The notes under the pieces were generated by a model. That model saw only the letters and a program-made list of their open reading frames with translations. It was not told where the DNA came from and searched no databases. A DNA stretch of 38,424 nucleotides. Source: a virus. Positions 7,700 through 16,784 of this stretch are shown here, one piece after another. Each line of letters opens with the position of its first letter. The stretch's first letter is position 1. Position numbers and translations under genes: made by a program. The stretch spans positions 1 to 38,424 of the IMG/VR virus record IMGVR_UViG_3300048694_001055. One strand, given 5' to 3'.

Positions 7700-10072
7700 T
7701 TACACTCCTAATAATATATCTACTGGTCTAAATGGATAATTTCTTTGATATGTTGATTGTGTGTCTGGTCCCGCCATTAATCTACCATCAAAAATTGATC
7801 CTTCTGGCGGAACTTCTGTAAACGATAGATATCCATCAGAATCTACATAAAATCCATCCAAAATATATCCTGAAAGCCATGTATTTTCAGGAAAACTTAC
7901 TGTTTGAATTATACCATTTATAGATAATAAAAGCCTAAGAGGATTATTTATAGCAACTTGAGAACCCTGATATGTTGGCAAAAATCTTTGTTCTTTTCCA
8001 TCAAATTTATATTGTAAATTATCAAGAGGTATTATATCAGGTTGAACATATCCAGTTGATACTGATCCGTCAGCCATTAAATATTGACTTGATGTTCCCC
8101 CCGATTTTACAATATTGGTTGCTGTAACTGTCCCTGTTACAGTTTGAGAAGTTGAAAAATTGTTATTTGCATTTGTAACGGCTATATTTGCTATAGCTCC
8201 AGATGCTCCATTTACTGTAGTTACGCCTGTTGTAGATGTTAAATATGTATTTGTGTCTACTGATAGAAGGCCTGCAGCTGAAGTTTTTACAAATCCCGCC
8301 GTTAAAAGGCTTCCAAGTGTGATTGAACCATTTAACTGAATTGTAGACGTTGCACCAGAATTAGAACCTATTGTTATAGCTGTTGTTCCACCTGTGCTGG
8401 AAGTTCCTATATTTATAGTTTTACTATTAGCAATACCTGGATAAGTACCTATATTTATATTAGCTGCACCATTTGCTGTGGCAATATTTACAGCCATAGT
8501 TCCGCTTGCAGAACCAGAACTCATTATATTTACAGTTTTTGTTATTGAAGTGCCTTGGTTAGCATTTCCTATTGATATAGATCCAGATGTTACTCCACTT
8601 CCTATTGATATAGATCCTGTAGTAATATCTGACCATAATGCTGCAGCAGTTGCTGCCCCAGTATTTGTATTAATTGTATCAATAAGTGGAGTTGTAATAG
8701 TTGGAGATGTTGAAAGAACTGCTGATCCAGTACCAGTTATAGTGTTAAATCCTGAAAATTCATAGTCCCAGGATGCTGCGGTAGTACCAGTTATAAGAAT
8801 AACTGTAAATGTTGCAGCAAGTCCCGCTGGAATTGTTGCAATTGTATTTAAACCAGAGGATTGAACTGTAATAGTACCCGTAGAGTTGTTATTAATTTCA
8901 TAAGCCATACCTAGAGCAAGTGTGCTTACTACTGGTAATACAACAGTTTGAGTTGTGGTTCCTGTAAAGTATTGCTTAAAGTTGCTTGCAGAAGTTAGAG
9001 TTGTAGTTCCCGCAGCTGTAACAGTAGTTGTATAACCTATTTTTATATTATCAATAATTGGTAATGATAATGTTGGTCCTGTTCCAAAGACTAATGATCC
9101 AGATCCCGTCTCATCTGTTATAGCACCCGCCAGGTTAGCAGAAGAAGGGGTGGTTAAAAATGTTTGAACTCCAGTTGCGGTTGAATTTAATAGTGTTACA
9201 GCATTTGGAATAGTTGTTCCATTTACAGATGTTACACCTGGAAGTGCGGTAATTGTTCCAGTTCCTTGATTTATTGCTATTGCTTGTGTACCGATATAAA
9301 ATGTTTGTCCAGTTGTGGCTAAAGTCCCGCCACTAGAAGGAATTATTGTTGTTCCATATACTAAATTGGTTCCATTATAACCAAAACTATTTGTATCAGA
9401 GCCGAGTCTGATATAACCTAATGAAGATGACTGTTGACCTCTTATTGACAAAGTATTGCTGGTATTTATATCACCAATCCATGCATCATCTCCAACTTTA
9501 AAATTAGTTCCATTTCCATTGTTGGTTGCAGCAACTTGATCTGCTGAAACAGTTCCAGTTAAACTAAGATTTGTAGTAGGCAATAATGTATTTAATTCTA
9601 TCGCTGTAAGTACTGGGCCATCTATTTCTCCAAAATTAAAAGCTCCTGTTGCTGCAGCAGTAATTGTTTGTAAACTATAAGTATAAGTTCCTGCAGTTGG
9701 TGTATCAATTACTGTTATGGCATATGGAATATTTTCTGATGCAGCAGAAGATTCAACATTTATACCTTTACCAATTGCAGTTGTGCCTCTAAATAGTTGT
9801 AATCTTATCCATCCTCCAGCAACAGTATTTTCAGCATCTCCAGTAACTAAAACTTGTACTGGATTTCCTCCAGTAGTTATACTGGTGCTTACAATAGTAA
9901 CGCCAGATGTAGATATATTAGATTGTTTTGTAGCTTGCGTTTGAGCATAGTTCATGGATGTGGTAGATGACCCAGTTGTGACTGATCCATCTGCCATTAG
10001 ATATTGATTTGATGCTCCCCCAGACTTTACAAAAGAGGGAGCTGCAATACTGACTTTAAACGCTTTTGTCAT
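7700..10072 (-). CDS. Tail fibre protein with repeated LMADGSV modules
   Basis: 790 residues. The module SGGxSxQYLMADGSVxTG, widespread in phage fibres, occurs near the N-terminus and again about 640 residues in. Between them lie long Thr/Gly/Ser beta-repeats (TTxxGSISIGSG, NIGTSSTGGTTAITIGS). The C-terminal region (PLRLLLSINGIIQ, DGFYVDSDGYLSFTEVPPEGSIFDG, YPFRPVDILLG) closely resembles the end of fibre proteins from T4-like cyanophages. It is a trimeric-fibre candidate and may be the host-recognition protein. A TATAAT-like -10 box and AGGAG lie just upstream. Confidence 0.75.
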   Translation of the reverse strand: MTKAFKVSIAAPSFVKSGGASNQYLMADGSVTTGSSTTSMNYAQTQATKQSNISTSGVTIVSTSITTGGNPVQVLVTGDAENTVAGGWIRLQLFRGTTAIGKGINVESSAASENIPYAITVIDTPTAGTYTYSLQTITAAATGAFNFGEIDGPVLTAIELNTLLPTTNLSLTGTVSADQVAATNNGNGTNFKVGDDAWIGDINTSNTLSIRGQQSSSLGYIRLGSDTNSFGYNGTNLVYGTTIIPSSGGTLATTGQTFYIGTQAIAINQGTGTITALPGVTSVNGTTIPNAVTLLNSTATGVQTFLTTPSSANLAGAITDETGSGSLVFGTGPTLSLPIIDNIKIGYTTTVTAAGTTTLTSASNFKQYFTGTTTQTVVLPVVSTLALGMAYEINNNSTGTITVQSSGLNTIATIPAGLAATFTVILITGTTAASWDYEFSGFNTITGTGSAVLSTSPTITTPLIDTINTNTGAATAAALWSDITTGSISIGSGVTSGSISIGNANQGTSITKTVNIMSSGSASGTMAVNIATANGAANINIGTYPGIANSKTINIGTSSTGGTTAITIGSNSGATSTIQLNGSITLGSLLTAGFVKTSAAGLLSVDTNTYLTSTTGVTTVNGASGAIANIAVTNANNNFSTSQTVTGTVTATNIVKSGGTSSQYLMADGSVSTGYVQPDIIPLDNLQYKFDGKEQRFLPTYQGSQVAINNPLRLLLSINGIIQTVSFPENTWLSGYILDGFYVDSDGYLSFTEVPPEGSIFDGRLMAGPDTQSTYQRNYPFRPVDILLGV

Positions 10073-10081
10073 ATTACTCCT

Positions 10082-10125
10082 ATTATAGCATTTGGGGGAT
10101 TAGGGAGAATAATCCCCAATCCCCC
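10082..10125 (-). promoter_or_regulatory. Hairpin plus candidate -10 box before fibre gene
   Basis: The 72-bp gap between two fibre genes holds an 8-bp inverted repeat (GGGGGATT at 10094-10101, AATCCCCC at 10118-10125). Reading leftward, a TGC-TATAAT extended -10 box follows at 10087-10082, with AGGAG before the ATG. The hairpin has no T-run in the direction of transcription, so I do not call it a terminator. No convincing -35 is present. It may be an internal promoter or an mRNA processing site. Confidence 0.4.
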
Positions 10126-10144
10126 ATTTTTAATATTTAATTAA

Positions 10145-12604
10145 TTATCCAACCATTACTACGTTATATGTAATACCAGTTGCTGGAGCTGTTGCAAATG
10201 CCACAGTTATAGTTCCAGTTGTTGCTCTTGTAATATCAACTTCTACTTCTGCATACTGAGTATCTGGTGTTGCAGATGTTTGATAGACTTGTACTTGAAC
10301 ATCTCTTGTTGCAAGATTATGATTTATTGTAAATGAAGATGTTGTGCTATCTCCAGTAATTGTTGCAACTTGCTTTTGTGTTGCATAAGTATATGCTCCA
10401 CCAGAAACACCTGTTCCTGATTGAGTTGTTGTACCTGTTGCATAAGATATTGCATTTCCAGAAAGTGTAAGACCAGTTCCTGGTGTATTAATTGCAATAC
10501 CTGCAGTTGAAGATGTAAGTCCTCCAGTAGAACTTAGTCTTACTTGAAGTGTTCCACCAGATAATGAAAGTCCTGAAGTTCCTGTTCCAGTTGTATTATC
10601 AAATGCAGATCCTAGTGATACTGCTACTGAATTTCCTGTTACAACAATACCGTTTCCAGCTGTTACTGTTCCAGTTCCAGATGTTTGAACAAAAGTAATA
10701 GCAGATGTTCCTATTACAATTGTTCCTGGGGAATTCATAATCCATCCAGTGCCTTGGTTAGTTGGAGTTCCAGTTATTTCTGCTGCTGGTGAAATAACAT
10801 AAACCATATCTCCAGCATCTACTTCGCCTGGTGTGCTTTGATCATAATCATTTGCACGAGTAAGTACCCAGTTTGTAGATCCTGAACCTACACTTGTAAC
10901 TGTATAAATACCATTTTGAGTATTTGTTGATTGATTCTTTACAAGAATACGATCTCCAACTATTGGAGTAACACCGTCAATAACAAGAACTGCCTGAGTT
11001 CCTGAATTTGTAAGAGTAGCACCAACTCCAGAAGTTCCATTATTATAAGTTGCTGTTAGATTTGCAGTTGTTGCAGTAACTACAGATTGATGAGCATTAA
11101 CACCAGTTGCAATATTATCAACATATTGTTTGGTTGCTACCTGCAAAGCTTGTGATGGATCTGTGGATACTGTAACTTGAGATACGGCAATATTACCTGA
11201 CGAATCACGTTGTACAACTGCACTATTTACATTTGTAGAAGATGCTTGTGTCCATGTTGGAGCACCAGTTCCACCTGATGTTAATAAGTATCCTGATGTT
11301 CCAGCAGCAGATATTGCCATTGCAGATGCAGTTGAATATACAATTCCTCCTGCTGTTGCAGTTAGTGAAGCATTTGTTCCACCATTAGCAAGTGCAATAT
11401 TTGTACCATTCCAAACACCAGAAGTTATTGTTCCAATACTTGATAATGAAGATAATGTTGTAACAGATGTGTTAACAAGAGTTCCAGATGTTGGAAGTGT
11501 TACGTTTGTTGCACCTGTTGAAGTTAAAGTAATTGAATTTGCACCACTTGTAACAAGTGATGATCCATCAGCTAAAGTTAATGTTGCTGAAGTGGTTGGT
11601 GCTGTAATTGTTACTTTATTTACAGTTTTATTAGTTAAAGCTTCTGTTCCAGCTAAAGTTGCAAGAGTTCCAGTTGTTGGAAGCGTCAAAGAAGTTGTTC
11701 CACTAGATGTAAATGTTACGTTATTAGCACCTGAGAATGCAATTGTAGCTGCTGGAATTGTTAAAGTACCAGTTGTAGTAGATACAGTTAATCCACTAAT
11801 AGTTTTATTTGTTAAAGATTGTGTTGAAGATAGATCAACAAGCGTTACAGTTCCTACTGGAATTGTTGCATTTGTTATTCCTGTAGCTGTAAGGGTTAAT
11901 GCAAAATTTCCAGATGTTGCAAAAGATGAAGCTGTTGTAAATGCTCCACCAGTTGTAATATTCCCACCAAGATTGATTGTTCTATTTGCATCATTTGTGG
12001 TAAGAGTTAGTGTTCTTCCAGCTGTTAAATTTTCTGTATTTGCAAATGTTAAATCAAATGCACCAGTTCCAGTTGAACGAATTGCAAGACCAGTAAGAGC
12101 TGTTGCTGATCCTCCATTAATTGTTGGAGATGTTAAAGTTTTATTTGTTAAAGTATCTGTTGTATTACGAGCTACTAATGTATCATTTGAAGCAGTTGAA
12201 GGCAAAGAAATTGTGCTGCTTGCTGTTGTTGATTGTGCTTGTAATGTTACTGTTCCTGAAGTTGCTCCAGGGAATGCTACTGATCCACCTGTAGATAATG
12301 TAATAGCGGTAGGTAAAGAAATTGTAACTGTACCATTTGGAGTAGAACCTGAAGCTGTAAGTGTAATTTGTCCAGCGGTTCCAGCAAATGTAGTTGTTCC
12401 ATAAAGTGTAGATGCTCCTACAACTACTCCACCATTAATAGGGGTAAAAGCTGTACCATCATATACATAAAGAAGTTTACTTGATGTGTTGTAGTACATG
12501 TGACCAGCACCTTTGGCTGTGGGTGCTGATGTGGCTGGTTGAATTAAAGAATTGAGAAGTTGATTTCCCTTTAAATCAAGATTAGTTAAAAAACTCTTTG
12601 CCAT
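10145..12604 (-). CDS. Tail fibre protein
   Basis: 819 residues. The N-terminus (SFLTNLDLKGNQLLNSLIQPATSAP, then GHMYYNTSSKLLYVYDGTAF) is a typical attachment region of phage tail fibres. A long repetitive shaft follows, rich in TLTNKTL and GTLTIP units. A conserved block near residues 480-640 (ATKQYVDN, GDRILVKNQ, NGIYTV, WVLTRANDYD) is shared by many phage fibre proteins. The C-terminus contains FTINHNLATRDVQVQVYQ, a fold-capping motif also present in the next gene. The start ATG lies 17 bp after the upstream stop. Confidence 0.78.
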   Translation of the reverse strand: MAKSFLTNLDLKGNQLLNSLIQPATSAPTAKGAGHMYYNTSSKLLYVYDGTAFTPINGGVVVGASTLYGTTTFAGTAGQITLTASGSTPNGTVTISLPTAITLSTGGSVAFPGATSGTVTLQAQSTTASSTISLPSTASNDTLVARNTTDTLTNKTLTSPTINGGSATALTGLAIRSTGTGAFDLTFANTENLTAGRTLTLTTNDANRTINLGGNITTGGAFTTASSFATSGNFALTLTATGITNATIPVGTVTLVDLSSTQSLTNKTISGLTVSTTTGTLTIPAATIAFSGANNVTFTSSGTTSLTLPTTGTLATLAGTEALTNKTVNKVTITAPTTSATLTLADGSSLVTSGANSITLTSTGATNVTLPTSGTLVNTSVTTLSSLSSIGTITSGVWNGTNIALANGGTNASLTATAGGIVYSTASAMAISAAGTSGYLLTSGGTGAPTWTQASSTNVNSAVVQRDSSGNIAVSQVTVSTDPSQALQVATKQYVDNIATGVNAHQSVVTATTANLTATYNNGTSGVGATLTNSGTQAVLVIDGVTPIVGDRILVKNQSTNTQNGIYTVTSVGSGSTNWVLTRANDYDQSTPGEVDAGDMVYVISPAAEITGTPTNQGTGWIMNSPGTIVIGTSAITFVQTSGTGTVTAGNGIVVTGNSVAVSLGSAFDNTTGTGTSGLSLSGGTLQVRLSSTGGLTSSTAGIAINTPGTGLTLSGNAISYATGTTTQSGTGVSGGAYTYATQKQVATITGDSTTSSFTINHNLATRDVQVQVYQTSATPDTQYAEVEVDITRATTGTITVAFATAPATGITYNVVMVG

Positions 12605-12621
12605 TTTTTATTTACTCCTTA

Positions 12622-13221
12622 TTAAGATAAGTATGCGTATCCTGAAATTGGTTCTGCAAATAATAAAACCATCTGATTGGTACTTACCTGTTCTATATCA
12701 CATTCTACATTATTTCCGCCATAATCTGAAATATTTACATTAGGTTTAAAACCTAGATTATGATTTATTGTCCATGTACTTAAAGCAGATTGCTGCTCGT
12801 GTCTATATGATATTTCATTTTGATTAATTATGTTGGCTGTTACAACCCAACCCGACTGGGTTTTTTGATAAAGATTCCCAGATGCTGTATCTAAATAAGT
12901 ATCCAGTAAATTTCCAGTGCTTAAAGATGGGGAGCCTACCCCAGTTAAGAAAGATTTTCCATCTTTACCTTGCAATGGGGTATAACTGTCTAAATTCCAT
13001 GAATTAGTTCCAAGTTTTGGACCATATAAATTATAAGTATGAGTATCTAAATAATAATCTCCAGGGCTTCCTAAAGAATCTAATGGATCTCCTGACCCTT
13101 TGAATATTTGGCTTCCTGGTAGGCCTCTTGCTCCCTGCTCAGAAACAACTACTTGATTTTCTATTTCCAGTAATTCTATTTCTTGATTATTTATTTCTAC
13201 AATATTAATTTCATTAGCCAT
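12622..13221 (-). CDS. Tail fibre-associated protein with short collagen-like segment
   Basis: 199 residues. The N-terminal 30 residues are acidic and Ile/Glu-rich, followed by a short Gly-x-Y stretch (GARGLPG) and LGSPGDYYLDTHTYNLYGPK, a motif common in collagen-like phage fibres. The C-terminus (STWTINHNLGFKPNVNI) matches the terminal motif of the fibre encoded next at 10145, so the two may share a folding or attachment domain. It starts in an 8-nt overlap with the gene at 13214. Confidence 0.7.
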   Translation of the reverse strand: MANEINIVEINNQEIELLEIENQVVVSEQGARGLPGSQIFKGSGDPLDSLGSPGDYYLDTHTYNLYGPKLGTNSWNLDSYTPLQGKDGKSFLTGVGSPSLSTGNLLDTYLDTASGNLYQKTQSGWVVTANIINQNEISYRHEQQSALSTWTINHNLGFKPNVNISDYGGNNVECDIEQVSTNQMVLLFAEPISGYAYLS

Positions 13222-13603
13222 TTATAACTCCAACTCCAACAATAAACCATCCTTGTAATATTGTAACCTTGTTTCCATAAGTATCAGTTCTTTGTATCTG
13301 ATAAGCTGCTTTAGGATTGCTAAATTTATTTGTTTTTGCAGGAGATAAATTTACATTAATAATTCCATTTGTTGCATCAATAATAGTAATTCCATCTCCA
13401 AGAGAAGCAGAAGCTGCCAAAATATTTCCACCTGGTTTGTCTTTTACTTCCATGAGAAATGTAAATCCAGTAATATCTAACGGAATATAATTTGGGTTAT
13501 TTAAATCAGTACTATTTGGATCAGGAACTTTACAAGTAATTTTTAAATTAAATGTATCGCCTTGAGTAATATCAAAATTTTTATTATTTTGTGATGATGG
13601 CAA
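13214..13603 (-). CDS. Putative baseplate/fibre adaptor protein
   Basis: 129 residues. FDITQGDTFNLKITCK near the N-terminus and a beta-rich body (GFTFLMEVKDKPGG, GIINVNLSPAKT, YQIQRTDTYGNKVTILQGWF) resemble small Ig-like proteins at the N-terminal side of phage baseplate and fibre operons (BppU-N-like). This is a structural guess rather than a clear family match. The start is TTG at 13601-13603, supported by AGGGAG seven bases upstream. It is the first gene of the structural operon. Confidence 0.6.
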   Translation of the reverse strand: MPSSQNNKNFDITQGDTFNLKITCKVPDPNSTDLNNPNYIPLDITGFTFLMEVKDKPGGNILAASASLGDGITIIDATNGIINVNLSPAKTNKFSNPKAAYQIQRTDTYGNKVTILQGWFIVGVGVING

Positions 13604-13623
13604 TTTGATCTCCCTTAACTTGA

Positions 13624-13629
13624 ATTATA
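13624..13629 (-). promoter_or_regulatory. Candidate -10 box for tail-fibre operon
   Basis: A TATAAT hexamer on the minus strand sits between the upstream terminator and the TTG start at 13603. Any -35 element would fall within the T-rich terminator tail and is not convincing. Confidence 0.4.
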
Positions 13630-13640
13630 TCATTAAATAA

Positions 13641-13671
13641 GAAAAAACCCCGCCCACTAGTGACGGGGTTT
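13641..13671 (-). terminator. Rho-independent terminator after ribonucleotide reductase
   Basis: A perfect 8-bp stem, AAACCCCG (13645-13652) with CGGGGTTT (13664-13671), and an 11-nt loop. Reading leftward it is followed by a T-run. It closes the reductase transcript before the tail-fibre operon begins. Confidence 0.88.
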
Positions 13672-13688
13672 ATAATCTAATTATACTA

Positions 13689-15620
13689 TTAAGCGTTTAT
13701 ATCTACAATTTCACATTCTCCAGCTACACAAGCAAGTGCTTGTGTTCCAGTAGTAGTATCTTCTGTTTCATAAAGAGATAAAGCATCCCAATTGATTGCA
13801 CTTGGCATTTTTGCCAAAGCCTCAAGATATTCTTCTTCTGTGCAATCTTGATATGGAGCTTGCTTATAAGTATGATCTGAGTAAGGCAAGAATGAAATTC
13901 CAGATACTTCATCAAAATGTTCCCATACCCATGCTCCTACTGACATCCATTCATCTTCTCGAACTGAAACAGTAATTGATGGTTTGTGTTCACACCATGC
14001 TCTTTGATATGTCAACCAAATATTAAGATGTTCAATAGCTGTAAGATCATTTCTAAGGATAGCTCCATCTGGAGCTTTCATTGGGAATGAAAATACTGTT
14101 GTATCATTTGGCTTCATAACATCATCTTCTGCTGGGATTCCCGCATCAGTTAAAAATTTTGTAAGCGGATCTTTTTTATCACCACGGACAGTACGAATAT
14201 AATAATCGTTATGCCATGGATGCATTCCAGATGAAACTCCAACAAGTTGTGAAACTGTACCTGACGGTTTTACACAAGTAATTGCTGCAGATTCATTAAT
14301 TCCAATTTTATTAGCTTCTTGTTTGTTTGTATATCTTGCAACATCACGAATACTTTCTAAAAATTTTTCAAGTTCTTCAAGATTTTCTTTACCTGACATA
14401 AATTTATGTCCGAATTGACCAGTAAGGGATACTCCAAGTAATCTTTCTTCTTCTGTATTATCTTTCCAAATTTTACGAAGATATTTAAAATCAGTAAGTG
14501 TTGATTGCCAAGTTCCAAGAATTGTTGCAAGCTTTACTTTTTTAGCAATATCTTCTTTTGTATCATTTTGACGAATTACAACTTCTGAAAGATTGCAAAA
14601 TTGATATGGGCGAAGAATAATTTCTGAACAAGGGTTTGTTCCATAATGAATTTCTGAACTTCTACGTCCCCACCTTGCTGCTTGTTTTTGAGCTGCTGCA
14701 ACATTATAAATTCCACGCTCTCCAGATTTAGAATCATATAAAGATTTCCATTCATTTATAAATTGTGCCATTTCTGGTTTGCGAGAATACGCTACTGAAT
14801 TATTTGATAAAGATCTTTGAGGGTTTTGCTCCCACCAATTTCCAGATTTTGCAGCTGCCATTTCAATGTCGTTGATGTTCGAAAGAGAAATCATTGCAGA
14901 TCTACGAACTCCTCCAACAACAACAACTTCTCCAATTTTGCACATAATATCATGTGCTTCAATTGGTTTTAATTGACGACCAACTGCTCCTTTAAAAGTT
15001 TTAATTGTAAAATCAAAAAGATTTACTAAAGGTTGTGGTCCAGATGAACGACCACCCATAGTCTTTAATCTTGCTCCAGATGGACGAAGTTTACTTACAT
15101 CAATTGCTGGAATTTGCCCTGCGTAAAGTAAAGAAATCAATTCTTTAAATGCTTTTGCCCAACCTTGTTTTGAATCCTCAACAACAACAACGGTATTTGA
15201 TTTTTCTAAAGTATCTGGTATTGCTGGGAGTTTATTAACATACTTGTATTCAACTGAGAATCCAACTCCAGTTCCACACATAAGAATATACATTGTTTCG
15301 TCAAACGATCTAACATTATCAACGGGAACAAAAGAACAGTTATATCCAGCAACATGATCTCTTTCTAGTGCAGGGCCAGATGTCATAACAGAACGCATAG
15401 ATGGCATTACGTTTCTATTGAATACCGCTGTTTTTAATTCTTCAACAAGAGATTTATCTGGAAAATAATTATGAGTTCCTGCTAAATGATTCAACATAAA
15501 ATCAAAATAACGATCAACTGTTTCTTGCCAAGTTTCTCTGCGATTATCTTTTTCTAACCAACGGGCATAACGAGAAAGTGCAATAAAATTTTCATATGGA
15601 TTTTGGATAGCTCCAGACAT
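13689..15620 (-). CDS. nrdJ: Adenosylcobalamin-dependent class II ribonucleotide reductase (monomeric RTPR type)
   Basis: 643 residues, shorter than the roughly 740 of the Lactobacillus enzyme. It reduces ribonucleotides to deoxyribonucleotides with a B12-generated thiyl radical, supplying DNA precursors without oxygen. Expected cysteines are present: C95 (GYNCSF) as the first active-site thiol, and C331 in NPCSEI with C342 exactly 11 residues later, matching the radical cysteine and its partner. The C-terminal shuttle pair is C631 and C636 (C-x4-C, GECEI). No cobalamin riboswitch fits in the 46 bp upstream, and I see no other B12 or thioredoxin gene, so the cofactor and reductant must come from the host. 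GAGG precedes the ATG at 15618-15620. Confidence 0.93.
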   Translation of the reverse strand: MSGAIQNPYENFIALSRYARWLEKDNRRETWQETVDRYFDFMLNHLAGTHNYFPDKSLVEELKTAVFNRNVMPSMRSVMTSGPALERDHVAGYNCSFVPVDNVRSFDETMYILMCGTGVGFSVEYKYVNKLPAIPDTLEKSNTVVVVEDSKQGWAKAFKELISLLYAGQIPAIDVSKLRPSGARLKTMGGRSSGPQPLVNLFDFTIKTFKGAVGRQLKPIEAHDIMCKIGEVVVVGGVRRSAMISLSNINDIEMAAAKSGNWWEQNPQRSLSNNSVAYSRKPEMAQFINEWKSLYDSKSGERGIYNVAAAQKQAARWGRRSSEIHYGTNPCSEIILRPYQFCNLSEVVIRQNDTKEDIAKKVKLATILGTWQSTLTDFKYLRKIWKDNTEEERLLGVSLTGQFGHKFMSGKENLEELEKFLESIRDVARYTNKQEANKIGINESAAITCVKPSGTVSQLVGVSSGMHPWHNDYYIRTVRGDKKDPLTKFLTDAGIPAEDDVMKPNDTTVFSFPMKAPDGAILRNDLTAIEHLNIWLTYQRAWCEHKPSITVSVREDEWMSVGAWVWEHFDEVSGISFLPYSDHTYKQAPYQDCTEEEYLEALAKMPSAINWDALSLYETEDTTTGTQALACVAGECEIVDINA

Positions 15621-15666
15621 TTAGTAAAACCTCTTATTCTTTAAAATTGATATAGATGTTATTCTA

Positions 15667-16710
15667 TCATGAATGCTTTTTTAAGTCTTCAAGATTAAAA
15701 TATTTTTTTTGTTCCTGTAGTTCTTTGTCTATCTCATGCAATCTTGCTACTGCAGGTTTTGTAACATTTAACCAATCATATTTTTGATGAATTGCAAAAG
15801 CGTTTCTAAAAGTCTCAGGTAAAACTTTAGAGTAATTTTGAACTGAGTTAAACATTTGCGTTTTTAAATGCTCTTTATTTGGCTTCAGCATATATCCTGG
15901 GTGTTTGTCTTGCCAAGGACTTAAATGCCAATTTGAATCAACTGGCCAAGTTATAAAATCTTTATAGTCCGCCCAACCATCAACACAAATTGTTGGCATT
16001 CCCATTGCTAAAGCTTGTAATGGTTGAAAACCAAAACCTTCTCCCCAACTTGGATAAACAAAAACATCAGACTGATCATATAAACCAATCATTTGTTCTT
16101 CACTAAGAATTCCAGTTATTTCTATAATATTATCATATGCAGCTGACGGGGAACAATCAAACCCTCTAGGATGCTGTACTCTTGTAGTATTCATTTTATG
16201 ACATTTTAAAATTAATCTATAATTTGGATCATCTCCAAATAATTCTATAAATGAATCAACAACTAGTTGTGCATCTTTTCTTGTAAACGGCTCACCAATA
16301 TGAAAAAATGTAAAAGGTTTATTTGCTTCTTTTCTTAATTTAGGTTTCCAGGATTCACTAATGCCATGACTATAAGTAAAAACTTTTTTATATGGAAATA
16401 TTTTTTTATAAACATTAGTAATCCAATTTGAAGTTCCCCATAATTCATCACAGTAAGAAACATTTTGTTTAAAAGCTTGAGACATTTCTGAAGATTCCCA
16501 AGCTGAGTATCCTATTTTATAGGATAAGTGATCATAAAAAACATAATTACCTGGGTCAGCAAAACAAATTTCTATATCTGCCTTTTCAGATTCTATTTCT
16601 ACATCAATTCCTAATTCTTTAAATGATTTAAACATGTGGTATGAAGCTTCTCCATAGCCCACTTCTCTATTCATATATCTAATTGCAGGACCTGTAAATG
16701 ATACTTTCAA
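15667..16710 (-). CDS. GT-B glycosyltransferase (GT1/GT4-like)
   Basis: 347 residues. The C-terminal Rossmann domain has the glycosyltransferase family 4 pattern: a GEPFTRKD loop, FVYPSWGEGFGFQPLQALAMGMP (an E-x7-E-like motif in which the second acidic residue is Q) and a following VDGWADYKD. The N-terminal half has MNREVGYGEASYHM, resembling the acceptor-side glycine loop. It probably transfers a sugar from an NDP-sugar to a surface glycan or a virion protein (inference). Start TTG at 16708-16710, chosen because AAGGAG lies five bases before it and no in-frame ATG is near. It faces the lysin gene across a 74-bp divergent promoter region. Confidence 0.85.
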   Translation of the reverse strand: MKVSFTGPAIRYMNREVGYGEASYHMFKSFKELGIDVEIESEKADIEICFADPGNYVFYDHLSYKIGYSAWESSEMSQAFKQNVSYCDELWGTSNWITNVYKKIFPYKKVFTYSHGISESWKPKLRKEANKPFTFFHIGEPFTRKDAQLVVDSFIELFGDDPNYRLILKCHKMNTTRVQHPRGFDCSPSAAYDNIIEITGILSEEQMIGLYDQSDVFVYPSWGEGFGFQPLQALAMGMPTICVDGWADYKDFITWPVDSNWHLSPWQDKHPGYMLKPNKEHLKTQMFNSVQNYSKVLPETFRNAFAIHQKYDWLNVTKPAVARLHEIDKELQEQKKYFNLEDLKKHS

Positions 16711-16719
16711 GCGTACTCC

Positions 16720-16748
16720 TTGTTTTCTTTATTATATCATGCTAGAAT
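16720..16748 (+). promoter_or_regulatory. Promoter for lysin operon
   Basis: TTGTTT (16720-16725), a 17-nt spacer ending in TGC, and TAGAAT (16743-16748). It matches the extended -10 form used by the early promoters of this phage. A leftward TATAAT overlaps it at 16736-16731 and may serve the glycosyltransferase. Confidence 0.6.
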
Positions 16749-16784
16749 TGATCTTACCTGTCAGTAAAACTAGGAGGTAAGGGA

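Noticed and set aside
11469-12404. 311-codon rightward frame opposite the fibre gene
   Set aside because: Val/Pro-rich mirror of a repetitive Thr/Ser fibre gene, without a ribosome site or promoter.
15621-15666. Cobalamin riboswitch upstream of the ribonucleotide reductase
   Set aside because: Only 46 bp are available and no B12-box or stems are visible.
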